A stretch of DNA of 64,000 bases, from the NCBI GenBank assembly GCA_020466095.1, contig CM035807.1, positions 39,582,348 through 39,646,347 of the forward strand, in the 5' to 3' direction. The notes beneath the pieces are model-generated. The model saw only the letters and a list, made by a program, of their open reading frames with translations. It searched no databases and was not told the origin of the DNA. This DNA comes from Chlorops oryzae. Lineage: Eukaryota > Arthropoda > Insecta > Diptera > Chloropidae. Both the position numbers and the translations under genes were made by a program. Shown piece by piece: positions 22,979 through 34,379 of this stretch. How positions within the stretch are numbered: the first letter of the stretch is position 1; every line of letters starts with the position of its first letter.

Positions 22979-24072
22979 TTTAGGGAAGAGGCTTGTAGGT
23001 TGAGACGGCATGTAACATGAGACAGTCAAATATGTCGGTTATTTTAATTCCTGCCTCAGATTTTTTCATTGTATAGGTGTTATGTGTTAATTAGCAAGCT
23101 TTTGAAAGTACACCGACGCATAAGTGTTAACTAATTGTAAGGTTGTTGGAGCAAGCCAAAAAATCTGTGAAAAAGAAATTTGCCACATTTTAAAGCTTGA
23201 AAAAAGTGTACATATTTCCTGCAGTCTTGACAAAAAGTGAATACCACATATTTGCTATGCATGGAATCTTTTTTAATATTTAGGAGCAATTTCAAACATT
23301 TATGAAACTTTAAAATATATTACGCCATATGAGTTCAAACTGTTCGAGTGCTTGAAGGTTCAGACACACGAAGGCTTCTAAGTTGAGACACTATTAACAC
23401 CGATATTTTCCTATCATCCCATATTTTTCTATTGTCCACTCTGCTCGCATAAGGCTCAGCCGCTTGACGTATCAGTTTATGGAGCAGTTAAGGGTTAGTA
23501 TATTATAACAACAAAGATGTCAAAAATTATCAAAATTCAAATTCGGCATATTCCCGGAACTGTGTTTCAGGCCTAAGATAAAGCCTTGACTACGGCAAAC
23601 ATAAAATATGGTCTTTTTAAGACAGGAATTTGCCCATTGTGATTGTTTTTAATTTTTCGGACTTTGTTGTGGTCAAAATGCCTTTACCTGCCTACTTTAG
23701 TTGCAAAAATTGTGACTCAGACGCAGATATGTCAGTTTTTAGACTAATGTACAATGTTTTCTTATATATTTTTCGCCCAAATCCTTGAGAGTCATAAAGA
23801 GTTCATAAAAGTTTGAAAGATGTTGTTACGAGTCACTTTTCCGTTGCTTTGGTAAACTTACTTAAATTTCTGAACCTAAAAGCCTTAAAACATGTTTGCC
23901 GACAAAAAATATGTACAAAACTGTCATTTAAAAGACGTCACTACTTTATTGGGCAGAGTTTTACTTGGAAATTTACCTTTCCAATATATAAGTAACTTTC
24001 TAAGATTTTTTTACCGTTTCCCAAAATATTACACAAAATACGAAACCCATCTCAACCAAGCCTCTCCCCTAT
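22979..24072. mobile_element. ~1.1-kb inverted-repeat element with AGAGGCTTG ends
   Basis: The left end TAGGGAAGAGGCTTGTAGG TTGAGAC is mirrored on the right by GTCTCAAC-like CATCTCAACCAAGCCTCTCCCCTA. A further GAAGGCTTCTAAGTTGAGACA lies internally near 23370. The short frames at 23813-24074 run into the right arm and are not recognisable proteins. Target duplication is not clear. Confidence 0.65.
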
Positions 24073-24328
24073 AGCTTAATACCAAATTTTCATCCAATTT
24101 TTTTGTAATTAATTATTTAATAACAGATCTTAACTATCAAACTTGATACCTCATTCGTCCAAACATTGGTCATTGATCGGACGGTTACAGCCGCATTGCT
24201 ATTATTTGAAATAATGCGTTTTATTCAAGGTTCTCGAACCAAAAGGAGCAATGTTTTTATACCCGACATACTCTGTGTCAGGGGAATATTGCGTTTGTGT
24301 GGTTGTGTGTGACACCCATAATTAGTCG

Positions 24329-25409
24329 AGATGGACCAGGGGTTCTCAAACTTTTTCGGACGCGGAGCCCTTAAAAGACATAAAAAATTTTGAGGAGCCC
24401 CAGCCTAATTTGTTATATATGGCACTATTCACCGACAACAAATAGTTCCCATTTAATTGGGACCTTCGTGGCATTGATGATGAAAATGTGTAACGAAATA
24501 AAATAAGGATTAAAATTTTTATTTTAAAAGTTGAAATATTTTTTAACAATGACAAACAAAATAATGAAAAACTAATAGATATTTTCGATACAAGTGTCGA
24601 AATGAAGCTTTTTTTTGCACGAGTGGTAAATGTTGTAAAACGAGGCGCAGGCGAGTTTTACAATACCACGAGTGCGAAAAAAGCTGAGTTTCGACACGAG
24701 TGCCGAACAATATTTTATGCAATAAGATTTCAAATTGGATTTTAAGCTAAATTTAAGAAAGCGTGTTTTTTGTTTGTTTGTTATTGTGAAGAAATTTTTT
24801 ATTTTGATTTGACAGATTCATAATTTGAAATTCTTTATTATACAACTTCGTAGTATGCTCTGCTTATTTTTGCCTTGTATTTTTTGAAATGCGTGCATTT
24901 TGAAATTTATTATTGCACGCCTTGCCTTCTATTTTTTGAAATGCGTGCGTTTTGAAATTTATTATTGCACGCCTTGAAATTCATTCTTAAAAAACCATGT
25001 AGTATGCCATGCTTTTTGTTTGTATAAACAATTTTTTATACTTTCTCAAAACTAGTGTCATAATATGCTTCATTATGATTTTAAAATCGACATCATAATA
25101 GGCCTATTATGATGTCGAATTGCATAAAAATATTTTTCTGTTTAGAAACAATAAGTTAAACAAAAAATAAAAATTATTAAATATTGAGTTTGCTGCAGCA
25201 TTTCGTTTTTGTTGATGCGTAGCATGAAAAGCCGGACTCACAAATATATGTGGTAGCGAAGGGAAAAAGGATCTGTATTGCTTCTTTCCCAAAGTCTACT
25301 ACAAAAAACATAAAGCATACATTATAAAATTTGTTCGCGGAGCCCTTTCAATTGTTTCGCGGAACCCTGGAGCTCCACGGAGCACACTTTGGGAACCGCT
25401 GTGATAGAC
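24329..25409. mobile_element. hAT-like non-autonomous element inserted in a dispersed repeat
   Basis: The element spans 24337-25401. Its ends CAGGGGTTCTCAAACTTTTT and, inverted, CAGCGGTTCCCAAAGTG are classic hAT ends. The flanking 8-mers AGATGGAC (24329-24336) and TGATAGAC (25402-25409) match at 6 of 8. Inside are a 110-bp hairpin (about 24595-24705; GTGTCGAAA...TTTCGACAC with GCACGAGTGGTAAA arms) and two 52-bp tandem units from 24871. No transposase is present. Confidence 0.82.
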
Positions 25410-25439
25410 CATACAACATATTTATAAAAATGATCAGTG

Positions 25440-26090
25440 TCACCAGGAGATTCGATCTAGCCATGTCCATTAGGGTGTACCAAAAAAATGAAATTAATTT
25501 TTCTTAAGCGAATACCCTCCATTTTTTTCTAAATGGTCCTATTAGCTTAAATATTAAATATTATTGGGATTGGATCACGATAACCCGTGACGAATCGCCT
25601 TCGAAGTTTGGTATGAAGTCTCTTCAAATAGAGTACCCCAAAAGTTTGCATCGAAATATTTTGATTTTGAGTTTTCCTGAAAATATAGCAACAGGTATCA
25701 GAAATATACAGTAGGGGTATTCACAAAGGCGTCGGAAAATAGTCAAGTCGGAAAATTATATCTGCTTAAAAATTTGTGCAAGATACAAAAAAATTTAACA
25801 ATATTTTAAGAAGTCGCAATTTTCCGATTTTCCGACATTCCAACGTTTTTAACACGCCTTTGTGAATACCCCTAGTGAAATTATGTTTATCGTGCATTAT
25901 AGCGCGAACAAAATTTCACTGGAAAATACTCAAAACTAATAGACAATTTTAGCCTTAAATATGACATGCATACCTTGAGGGTACAATTCATATCAGAATT
26001 CAACGCTTAAGATTTGTTAATATTCAAATATCTCACTCATTTTTTTTCACTTGATCTGGTAATGTTAGGTCTTAAAGTGTTACCAATTGA
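25440..26090 (-). repeat. Host repeat copy A (inverted), with a MITE inside
   Basis: The reverse complement matches copy B (29171-29461 plus 33010-33220) and copy C (34585-35140). Shared blocks include TTAAGCGTTGAATT, GTACCCTCAAGGTATGCATG and AAATTGTCTATTAG. Copy A lacks the 3.5-kb insertion seen in B (empty site around 25937-25939) but has its own 161-bp insertion at 25713-25873. Confidence 0.85.
25710..25876. mobile_element. 161-bp MITE with AGT target duplication
   Basis: AGGGGTATTCACAAAGGCG (from 25713) is inverted at the right end (to 25873), with AGT at 25710-25712 and 25874-25876. Copies B (about 33076) and C (about 34949) of the surrounding repeat read straight through with a single AGT, confirming the boundaries. 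Confidence 0.88.
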
Positions 26091-26612
26091 ACGGGCTTGC
26101 GATTATTAAATCTAAATAGTTTTATACGCAAGTGTGTGGTATAGTAAAATATATTTAAAATCAGAAAAATTTTCTGAATGTTCAAAACTTTTTAATTTTC
26201 CTAAGTTTGGTTGAGCTCTTTTTACTAGGGTATCTAACCTCTAAATTTTTTTGCCATGATGACAATTGTAAACTTAATGTTGTGAAGATACGACCGCGAT
26301 ATTCCCCGCCAAATGTCATTGGAAGTTGTAGGTGCTAGCTAAGACGCCTATAGCGATCCAAAGTACGACCGTTTTCATACTTCTATTGATAGCATTTAGC
26401 AAATATAAAAGTTAAATCAAAATCGCACACGCTCAACACCACCCGTCCCACCACACTATACACCCAAAAAATTTTTCCATATAAAACTTGTTTTTAATTT
26501 AGAATGCCTTAAAATGTCATACAGACCTCAAAAACCAATATGAACCTATTCTAAGAACTTCATCAAAGCTGGGTCCGCCCAAAACTCATCTCTAATACAA
26601 CACAAATGTCAA

Positions 26613-27110
26613 TACAGTACACTCGGGATAACGGCAACCCCCTATTCCGTCAAGACCCCAAAAGGTAAACACCTTTTTATTTACATTGACTATTCGTCGT
26701 TAACAACGTTAACAAAACCTAAAAGCTCTAAAACGTAAACTCTGCGTAATAGAAAATTGAAGCTGGAATTACGTATAGAATACGAATTCTCAGAAATTCG
26801 GGAACCTCCTTTTGTGCGAACAATGTAGTTTTTGCTCTCTTTGTTCAGTTGTGTTTCGAAATTTTTGATGTTGCGCGTATAAAATGAGCTCTAAAAAACT
26901 CATATAAAATATTTTTTCAATTTTTACAAATACATGAACATTTGTTTGAATCAGATTATTGGTTTGTTTTAGTTTATACTAAAAAATCGTGTAAAACTAT
27001 AGTCCCAACTATGTTTTGATCTAAAATGAGGACATTCATAAACGTCAACAATCTGGTAAACGTCAACACTCGCGGTTTTAATTAGTTGACGTTATCCCGA
27101 GTGTACTGTA
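26613..27110. mobile_element. 494-bp Tc1/mariner- or pogo-like MITE
   Basis: The ends CAGTACACTCGGGATAACG (26615-26633) are perfectly inverted at 27090-27108, followed on both sides by a CAAC-containing extension. TA flanks both ends (26613-26614 and 27109-27110). CAGT ends with a TA duplication are typical of Tc1/mariner/pogo. There is no coding sequence inside. Confidence 0.88.
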
Positions 27111-27204
27111 TTTATTTAGGTTTCGAAAACTGCTCCTTTTAATCATCTGCTTTGCGAGTTTTTACGTTTAACTTTTAAATATCGACTCAAAGATTTTAAA
27201 AACT

Positions 27205-27416
27205 CTTAGAAACCATGATACAAGAAAACAGGATAGCGCCATTTCAGCCCGATGATGTCACAAATACAAAATGAGAGCTTCGTTGTTGCTGTTTTGCATG
27301 TTAAGCCGAACGTCACAACTATACTTTAGCATGGGAAACAGCAACAGTGCGAAAGCTATAAAATAGCGGTACCCGCAATGGCGCTATCTTGCTCTCTTTG
27401 CATCATGCTTAGAAGC
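27205..27416. mobile_element. 194-bp MITE with 9-bp target duplication, copy 1
   Basis: The element is 27214-27407. Its ends CATGATACAAG and CTTTGCATCATG are inverted repeats that extend inward through GATAGCGCCA. The flanks CTTAGAAAC and CTTAGAAGC form a 9-bp duplication with one mismatch. A second copy of the same length is at 56672-56865. A 9-bp duplication suggests a Mutator-type source transposase. Confidence 0.9.
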
Positions 27417-27631
27417 AGTTAGGCATCGAAATTACATAAGTTCTAGTCGGAATGGCTGTGACGGGTGTTACCTGTAGAGTGATTTGCTTGGTCTTGCCCT
27501 TATGCAAAACGGTTTTAAAAACTAATAATTTTTACCAAATTTTTATTAAAATATTAAATAGTAATATTTTTTGGGTATATAATAAGAGTTAAGAAACTCC
27601 AACTTAAGAAACTTCAGTTATAGGTTGTATG

Positions 27632-29171
27632 TAAGGTCAGTGCACCACATAAGGCCCACCTAACACCTTTTCCATTACAGCGTACAAATTATTTATGATA
27701 CAAACCCGATTCTTTTTGTGCTGTTTTATTTGAAAATTTTTCTATGCAAAAACAAAAAATTCAACCAAAAAACATTATTGGATACGCTCTAACAATGCGA
27801 TCTTAAAAACGCTTTTTGGCCCTTACGTGGAACATGTGTAATTTAATTTACATTGTAGAACCAAGCAAAATAATTAATATAATAGACAAAATTCGTTAAT
27901 TAAAAAAAAAAATAATAAATAAATGTTATTCAGCTTTTTTAATTAAGAATAAAAGATTAAACGCTATTTAAGGGTAAAAAAAATGGTATAGTGGCCGTTC
28001 GTCCTACTATTTTGACCTCAGAGCAACTCAAAATATGGATTCTTAAGGGGACCTTCTGGTCTAGAGCACGAAAATTTAGGGTATTTTCATGATTTTTTTT
28101 GGTATTAAGCCAAATAAAAAACGATTTTCTAAGTATGCAGGCTTATTATATTCTTTATTGATAAAAAATAAAAAATATTGTTGTAATTTTTTTTTTTTTT
28201 TTTTTGTATTTTAAAAATGGCGTTGAAGTGGACCCTCTTTGAAAAAGTACCTCCGTGGTGTGAAAGATTTTGGCAGTTCTGGTAATCGGAAAAAAAAACC
28301 AAAATATGTTATTAATCAGAATGAATGCGGCTATGGCAGGAACTAGAATAAAAAAATGTTTTTTTAAATTGACAAAATGGCGCAATTTTTAATTTCAACC
28401 ATAAAAAACTCCCCTTTTTTTACCATTTTTTTTATGAAAAAATATGAAGTTCTAGAAATAAAAATTCGATTCTAGTTCGGGCCATAGCCATTGATGTTAT
28501 GAATAACATATAAAAATTCCAGTCAAATCGGTTCGATGGTTTTTTTGTTTTCATTCACACCAGGTCAAAAAAAGTAGTTTTGAGATAAACGCGTTCAAAG
28601 TTGCTTTGATCAAGCGCGCTGCCTGCTGTCTCCACCTTCTAAAAAGGCTGTAGCAAAACAAATATTGTCAATATCTTCACGAAGTTTTGCCAGCATATTC
28701 TTAAAAGTCTATTCTTCCGAAATATTAATATAAAAAAAAAAATCAATTTTCAAAAAATTCTAAACCAAAAGGTCCCCTTAATGTCTGTCAGGGCATTTGT
28801 TTTTGTATGAGCCTTCAGAGGCTTTCCAAGAAAAAAAATTTGCAATTGTATTATTTTCCATAATCAATACCTCTGTATCTTCACAATACAACAAAATTTC
28901 TTATTTTAAAAAAGCATCCCACAATTTCACTATATATTATTATTTGTTAAGCGGCGCCCACATTAAAAATGCCATTTTTACGTCTCTGTTATTTTCAATT
29001 GACTGTGGGCGCCGCAATTATTGTGCGATTGTCCTAATTTTTTATATCTGCTAAAGAACTTGAGGACATGTTTCAACATGTGCAAATACAAGAACATTTG
29101 ATAGTTAGAAGTTGGTTAAAATGAAAGTGGGCATTACGAGGAGCCGGGCTTTACGTGATGCACTTACCTTA
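27632..29171. mobile_element. Outer TIR element containing a piggyBac-like MITE
   Basis: The left end TAAGGTCAGTGCACCACATA and the right end, inverted, TAAGGTAAGTGCATCACGTA match with few differences and both continue into a GCCC motif. The total is about 1.54 kb. A 12-bp hairpin GCGGCGCCCACA / TGTGGGCGCCGC lies at about 28951-29016. There is no recognised protein. A remnant of the right end (GGGCTTTACTGATGCACTTACC) is also at 34566 in host repeat copy C. Confidence 0.7.
28043..28781. mobile_element. 731-bp piggyBac-like MITE with TTAA target duplication
   Basis: TTAA flanks both ends (28043-28046 and 28778-28781). The inverted ends are GGGGACCTTCTGGTCTAGA on the left and GGGGACCTTTTGGTTTAGA inverted on the right. 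A TTAA duplication is diagnostic for piggyBac. No transposase is present. It is nested inside the 27632-29171 element. Confidence 0.88.
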
Positions 29172-29458
29172 GAAAGAGTTCTACCAGACTTATGAAAGTT
29201 AAAAAATCGGAAAAATCTACGATTTCCAAAATTTTTCTGATTTACAATATATTATATTATACCATAATTTTGCGTATGAAGCATTTAAACTTTTAAAATC
29301 TCTATCCAGTTCCATTAGTTACATTTTAAGCCCTTATATGTCCAGATCAGGTAAAAAATTAGAGCGATATTCGAGAATTAACAAATCTTAAGCGTTGAAT
29401 TTAAATATGAATTGTACCCTCAAGGTATGCATGTCATATTTAAGGCTAAAATTGTCTA

Positions 29459-32400
29459 TTACACTAGTCTACACCAAAATGCTCCAAGTACCAAACATAC
29501 GATTTTTATAGTAAAATTTTCCGCTGATTACGAAAATGGCGAAAAAAAAATTTTCTATCGGACAGTTTTTCCGTTATTTCAAAAAAACCGTTTTTCGGCT
29601 TTTTTTTCAACATGTCGTTAGTTTTTTCACTATAACACCGTCATATTTCTTCGGACAATAAAAATCGAAGCACCGCTGTAAGGCCATTACCTCAGCGCAT
29701 ACAATGGTGTAACAAACATTTGAGTACGTAAAATAGTTAAAACACTACATTGCAAAATGTAATGAAAAAAATTTTAAATTTTAGATTTTTTTCAAATTTT
29801 TAATTTTCAAGACAACGGCAACCCTAGAAAAAATTTTTTAAAATTTTTTTTAGGCCTCGGATCTTAAAGCCCATTCAATTTCCAGCAATTTAAGTGGTCT
29901 AAAGTTAAACATCGGTTGAGTGTAAGTGAAGTTATAGCCAATTGCCCAAACCAACCCAAAAGACATATTCTGAAGAGACAAAAAAAACTATGAAAAAACG
30001 ATTTCGTCCATTTCGTATTTATTACTTAAAATTACAATCTAATACCACCAAATCTCTATTTACTATGTATAAGGTAAATTTTTTTAAATAACTTAAGTAC
30101 TTATTTTTCATAATTTGGAATGTGTGCGATTTTATTATATCTCTTGTAGTGCAATGGGTTAGTTTCTCGTATAAGATTCCAACAGTAATCTCCTAGCATA
30201 CCTGCATTCCAATTTCCTTGGTAACGTTTTTCAATTGCCATAATATCTTGATGAAATCTTTCTCCCTGCTCATCGCTTTCTGCCCCTAAATTTTCGGGAA
30301 AAAAATCTAAATGGGAATGCAGAAAATGCATTTTAAGGGACATAGTCGCTCCGATAGCGTGGTAGTTTTTAATTAGGTCCTTAATAATAATATTATAATT
30401 TGGATCTTTCCTGTTGCCTAAGAACCCGTTTACAGTTTCCTTAAAGGATGACCAAGCCTTTGCCTCTTGTTTGTTCATTGATTTAATGAATTTTTCATCC
30501 CTCATGATTTTGCGTATTTGCGGCCCAACAAATATTCCTTCTTTTACTTTATTATATGTAAGTTTTGGGAAAACCTCTAGCAGATACTGAAAAGCCTGGC
30601 TTTCCCTTCTATGCAAAGCTTTGACGAAATTTTTCATTAATCCAAGTTTAATATGAAGCGGAGGCAAAATAACGTCATTTTGCGAAACAAGACGTGGGTT
30701 CACCAAATTATTGTTTCCTATGGAGTGTTGTTCCCTTTTAGGCCAAGATGATTTTGTGAAATGATGTTCCTTCGCTCTGCTGTCCCATAAACACAGAAAA
30801 CAGCAAAATTTTGGATAACCTCCTTGTAGCCCGGTAATAATGGCAACTACCTGAAATGAAATCGAAGGGAAAATGAAAATCGGTTATTTTTACAGTTAAT
30901 ATGATGTATAAGAAGGTAAATTTTATATAATTTTAAATTAATGAATATTACAAACCTTCAGGTCAGCACTAATTTTCCAGTGATGCTTGTCGTAGTCGAT
31001 CAGCCTCAAGAGGTGCGCGATTTCATCATACGTTTCCTTTATGCCAACAGCATGCGCTACAGGAATAGTTGGCAGCTCATTTCCGTTATGGACAAGAGCA
31101 ACTTTCAAACTTTTCTGCGAGCTATCAATAAATAGTCGCCATTCACATGTTTTAAATTGCAATTTAAGTTCCCTAAATAAACCTTCTACATCACAGCAAT
31201 AAGTTATTTTTTCGCGCTTCACATAAAACTCTGAGAAGTTGTTGCCCCTTTCTCTGAAACAGGTAACTGAGGTGTTGCGTTCCAGATAATTCCACTCTTG
31301 AAAGCGCGAAGCAAGCAACTCACTTTTTGCTTTTGATAAATTTAGATCTCTTACGAGGTCATTTAATTCAATTTGAGATGTGAAATGTCTCCGGTTTTTG
31401 CTGTCCGAACTTCCAAACGAAACTTCCAAAGCACTTGAGCTTCCGCTTTCACTTGCACCCTTATCAATACATGGGGGAGTTGGTAAAGTGAAATTTTCAT
31501 TGCTATTCACCGGTTTTGCTGCTGATGTCGTATTTGGATACGATTTTGTAACGAAATTCGATGCTCCTCCGCCTTCGATAATAGCCTCACAAAAATAGCA
31601 TTGTGAATGATCTACCACCTCCGTCCAAATCATGGGTTTCTTAAACTTCAAGTAACGCTCCTCGCCGCATAGCCACTTGCATAAAGTAATTCTGCAAGTA
31701 GGGCACACTCCGTTTGGTGTCCAAGGCTTACTCTCATTCTGCATTGGAAATCCGAAATAATGGAAATAAGCTTGCCGCACATTATCTGTTATGTTTCTGA
31801 ACTGATGCTTTTTAACAACTTCTCCACAAATGTAACAAAAGCTATTTGGATTGTTTTTGCACATGAACCTTCTCGTTTCCATTTTATACAAAAAAATAAC
31901 TTTCCAATAAACAACGCCGCGAAAATAAAATTCAAAAAGGATAATATGAAAAATACTAGTCCGCGAATGATGAGCTCGGTTTTAACACTGAATAAGTGTA
32001 GTCAAATTCATTTCGCTTAAATACCTCACGACATGCTTAAATTCGTCTCCCACACAGTCAGTCGATGAAATTTGACCTGCAAGCTTTCTTTTTTTAAGAG
32101 AGGAACAATGATGTTTTTCACCGTATTTTTATTGAAAAAACGGGTGGAACCGTATTTTTGCCTGTATTAGGAAACCCTTTGCCTACCATGACCTTTTTGG
32201 TTGCCTACATCCTATACTCAAATATGCAGTATTCGAACACATACGAAATAATGCGGTCTTCAATAAATACCTGCACACTTTACCTACTATACTATACGAC
32301 TAACCCATTGCATTAAGAAGAAAATAAAATAAAGCCGCATACATTCCATACTAAGAAAAATAAGTTAGTTATTTAAAAAAATTTACCTTATACATAGTAA

Positions 32401-33012
32401 ATAGAGATTTGGTGGTATTAGATTGTAATTTTAAGTAATAAATACGAAATGGACGAAATCGTTTTTTCATAGTTTTTTTTGTCTCTTCAGAATATGTCTT
32501 TTGGGTTGGTTTGGGCAATTGGCTATAACTTCACTTACACTCAACCGATGTTTAACTTTAGACCACTTAAATTGCTGGAAATTGAATGGGCTTTAAGATC
32601 CGAGGCCTAAAAAAAATTTTAAAAAATTTTTTCTAGGGTTGCCGTTGTCTTGAAAATTAAAAATTTGAAAAAAATCTAAAATTTAAAATTTTTTTCATTA
32701 CATTTTGCAATGTAGTGTTTTAACTATTTTACGTACTCAAATGTTTGTTACACCATTGTATGCGCTGAGGTAATGGCCTTACAGCGGTGCTTCGATTTTT
32801 ATTGTCCGAAGAAATATGACGGTGTTATAGTGAAAAAACTAACGACATGTTGAAAAAAAAGCTGAAAAACGGTTTTTTTGAAATAACGGAAAAACTGTCC
32901 GATAGAAAAATTTTTTTTCGCCATTTTCGTAATCAGCGGAAAATTTTACTATAGAAATCATGCGTTTGGTGCTTGGAGCATAAAAAAAGCAAAAATTTGT
33001 CGAGTAGTGTTA
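29459..33012 (-). mobile_element. 3.55-kb CACTA-like DNA transposon with ~650-bp inverted repeats
   Basis: The element is 29462-33009. It starts CACTAGTC and, inverted from the right, CACTACTCG; both continue into ATGCTCC and then a nearly perfect inverted repeat of about 645 bp (29462-30109 and 32353-33009). TTA at 29459-29461 and 33010-33012 is the target duplication. Repeat copies A (25937-25939) and C (34883-34885) carry the empty site with a single TTA. CACTA ends with a 3-bp duplication point to the CMC group. It encodes one two-exon gene on the minus strand that reaches the left repeat arm at its stop codon. The arms are still very similar, suggesting recent activity. Confidence 0.93.
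30101..31891 (-). CDS. Putative DDE transposase with N-terminal zinc-binding region, two exons
   Basis: Exon 1 is 31891-30956 (312 codons) and exon 2 is 30850-30101 (249 codons plus stop). The intron has GTTTGT...TTTCAG ends and joins in phase 0. The 561-residue product begins with a Cys-rich region (CYICGE at about 19-24, CPTC at 63-66, CYFC at 98-101). It continues with FIDSS (D256), SADLK (D310) at the splice, FCCFLCLWDSR with EHH (about 327-342), LPPLHIKLGLMKN, and SDEQGERFHQD near 504-514. A DDE/D assignment (D256, D310, a Glu in the GERFHQ region) with a C-x2-C...HH insert is my inference. I recognise the LHIKLGL / GERFHQ family as an abundant insect and cnidarian uncharacterised family. 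No stop or frameshift is seen, so it may be active. Translation may start at M1 or M4. Confidence 0.82.
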
Positions 33013-33220
33013 GTGTTGAGTATTTTTCAGTGGAATTTTGTTCGAGCTTTAATCCATGATAAACATAATTTCACTGTATGTTTTTGATATCGTGGTTATG
33101 TTGCTATATTTTCAGGAAAGCCCACGATTTTGAATATCAAAATTTTTCTATGTAATCCGAATAATATTTAATATTTAAGCTAATAGGACTATTTGGAAAA
33201 AAATTGGAGGGTATGCGTTT
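33010..33220 (+). repeat. Host repeat copy B, right part
   Basis: Continues the repeat interrupted at 29461 (GTGTTGAGTATTTTTCAGTG through GGAGGGTATGCGTTTCGAT). Together with 29171-29461 it aligns to copy C without a gap once the 3.5-kb element is removed. Confidence 0.85.
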
Positions 33221-33324
33221 CGATGTTAACATTGATTGTTTTCCACCTCTAGTGGGTAGTAGTTCGAAGGGGGAAGGGTGGTGTATTGCTGCGTTGGAGT
33301 AGTATACAAAGCTCCCACGAAATC

Positions 33325-33774
33325 AACATTCCCATCATTTCGTTACAAAATCAAGTAAAATAAAATATACAAAAAATATTATTTCATATTATACATTTAA
33401 TAACAAAAATTAACGCACTTCATGTAAAAAAAATTAAAAACTTAAAGACAATTCCGCATTTTTTCGGCCTCTTGTTAAATTTTAAAAGCCAAATATATAT
33501 CTCATCGAGCTTAAGATTATGTTATTTTTCCATATTTAGCTTTAAATTGAACATTCCCATGATTTCGTTACAAAGTCAAGTACAATAAAATATACTAAAA
33601 ATATTATTTCATATTATACATTTAATAACAAAAATTAACGCACTTCATGTAAAAAAAATTAAAAACTTAAAGACAATTCCGCATTTTTTCGGCCTCTTGT
33701 TAAATTTTAAAAGCCAAATATATATCTCATCGAGCTTAAGAATATGTTATTTTTCCATATTTAGCTTTAAAATG
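33325..33774. repeat. Two 225-bp tandem repeats
   Basis: 33325-33549 and 33550-33774 are nearly identical (both start AACATTCCCATxATTTCG and end in CATATTTAGCTTTAAA). AT-rich, non-coding, perhaps a local duplication or the start of a satellite. Confidence 0.93.
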
Positions 33775-34379
33775 AAGAGCATACTAATTATTTTAGAAAT
33801 AAATATTTATAAGAAGCTTTTAAACATATTACGTGTTTTCCCTCTCATTTACAAGCTTGCACTGTATATGTAGTTTTTCGTTGGAGTCATAAAAACTGCA
33901 AAATATGGGCGTGATCCGCCCACTCCTACCTCCAAAAATGAAAAAAATACTTATAACTTTTGAACCGCCAAACGTATTAACTTCCGACTTGGAATGTACA
34001 ACATATCATACATGCAGTAAATGCCTCCGAAATAATAGAATAACATTTTATTTAAAAAGACAATTATTAGGGTAAAATTTTTACGTATTAAATTTTCGCG
34101 CCCAAGTATTTTCCAAATACTTCCGTTTGGTAGTTTTGGCTTATGTCGTTTAATGCTTTTCATTCTTTATTAACGCAAAGATACAGGCTCTACGGAAACA
34201 TTGCATATTAACTCAAAATGAAAAAATTGGAAAAAAATTTTTTGTCAAAACTGGCATTCCAAAAATTTCGTGAAATTTTTACTGAGTAAAATAGCCACTT
34301 GGAAAATTTCGAGTGGGTAAAATACCCACTCGGAAAATCTCGAGTGGGTACAACTACCCCATGTAAACGCCGTTCTGCC

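Noticed and set aside
23813..24074. Two overlapping 60-codon frames
   Set aside because: They end in the right inverted repeat of the 22979-24072 element and show no domain.
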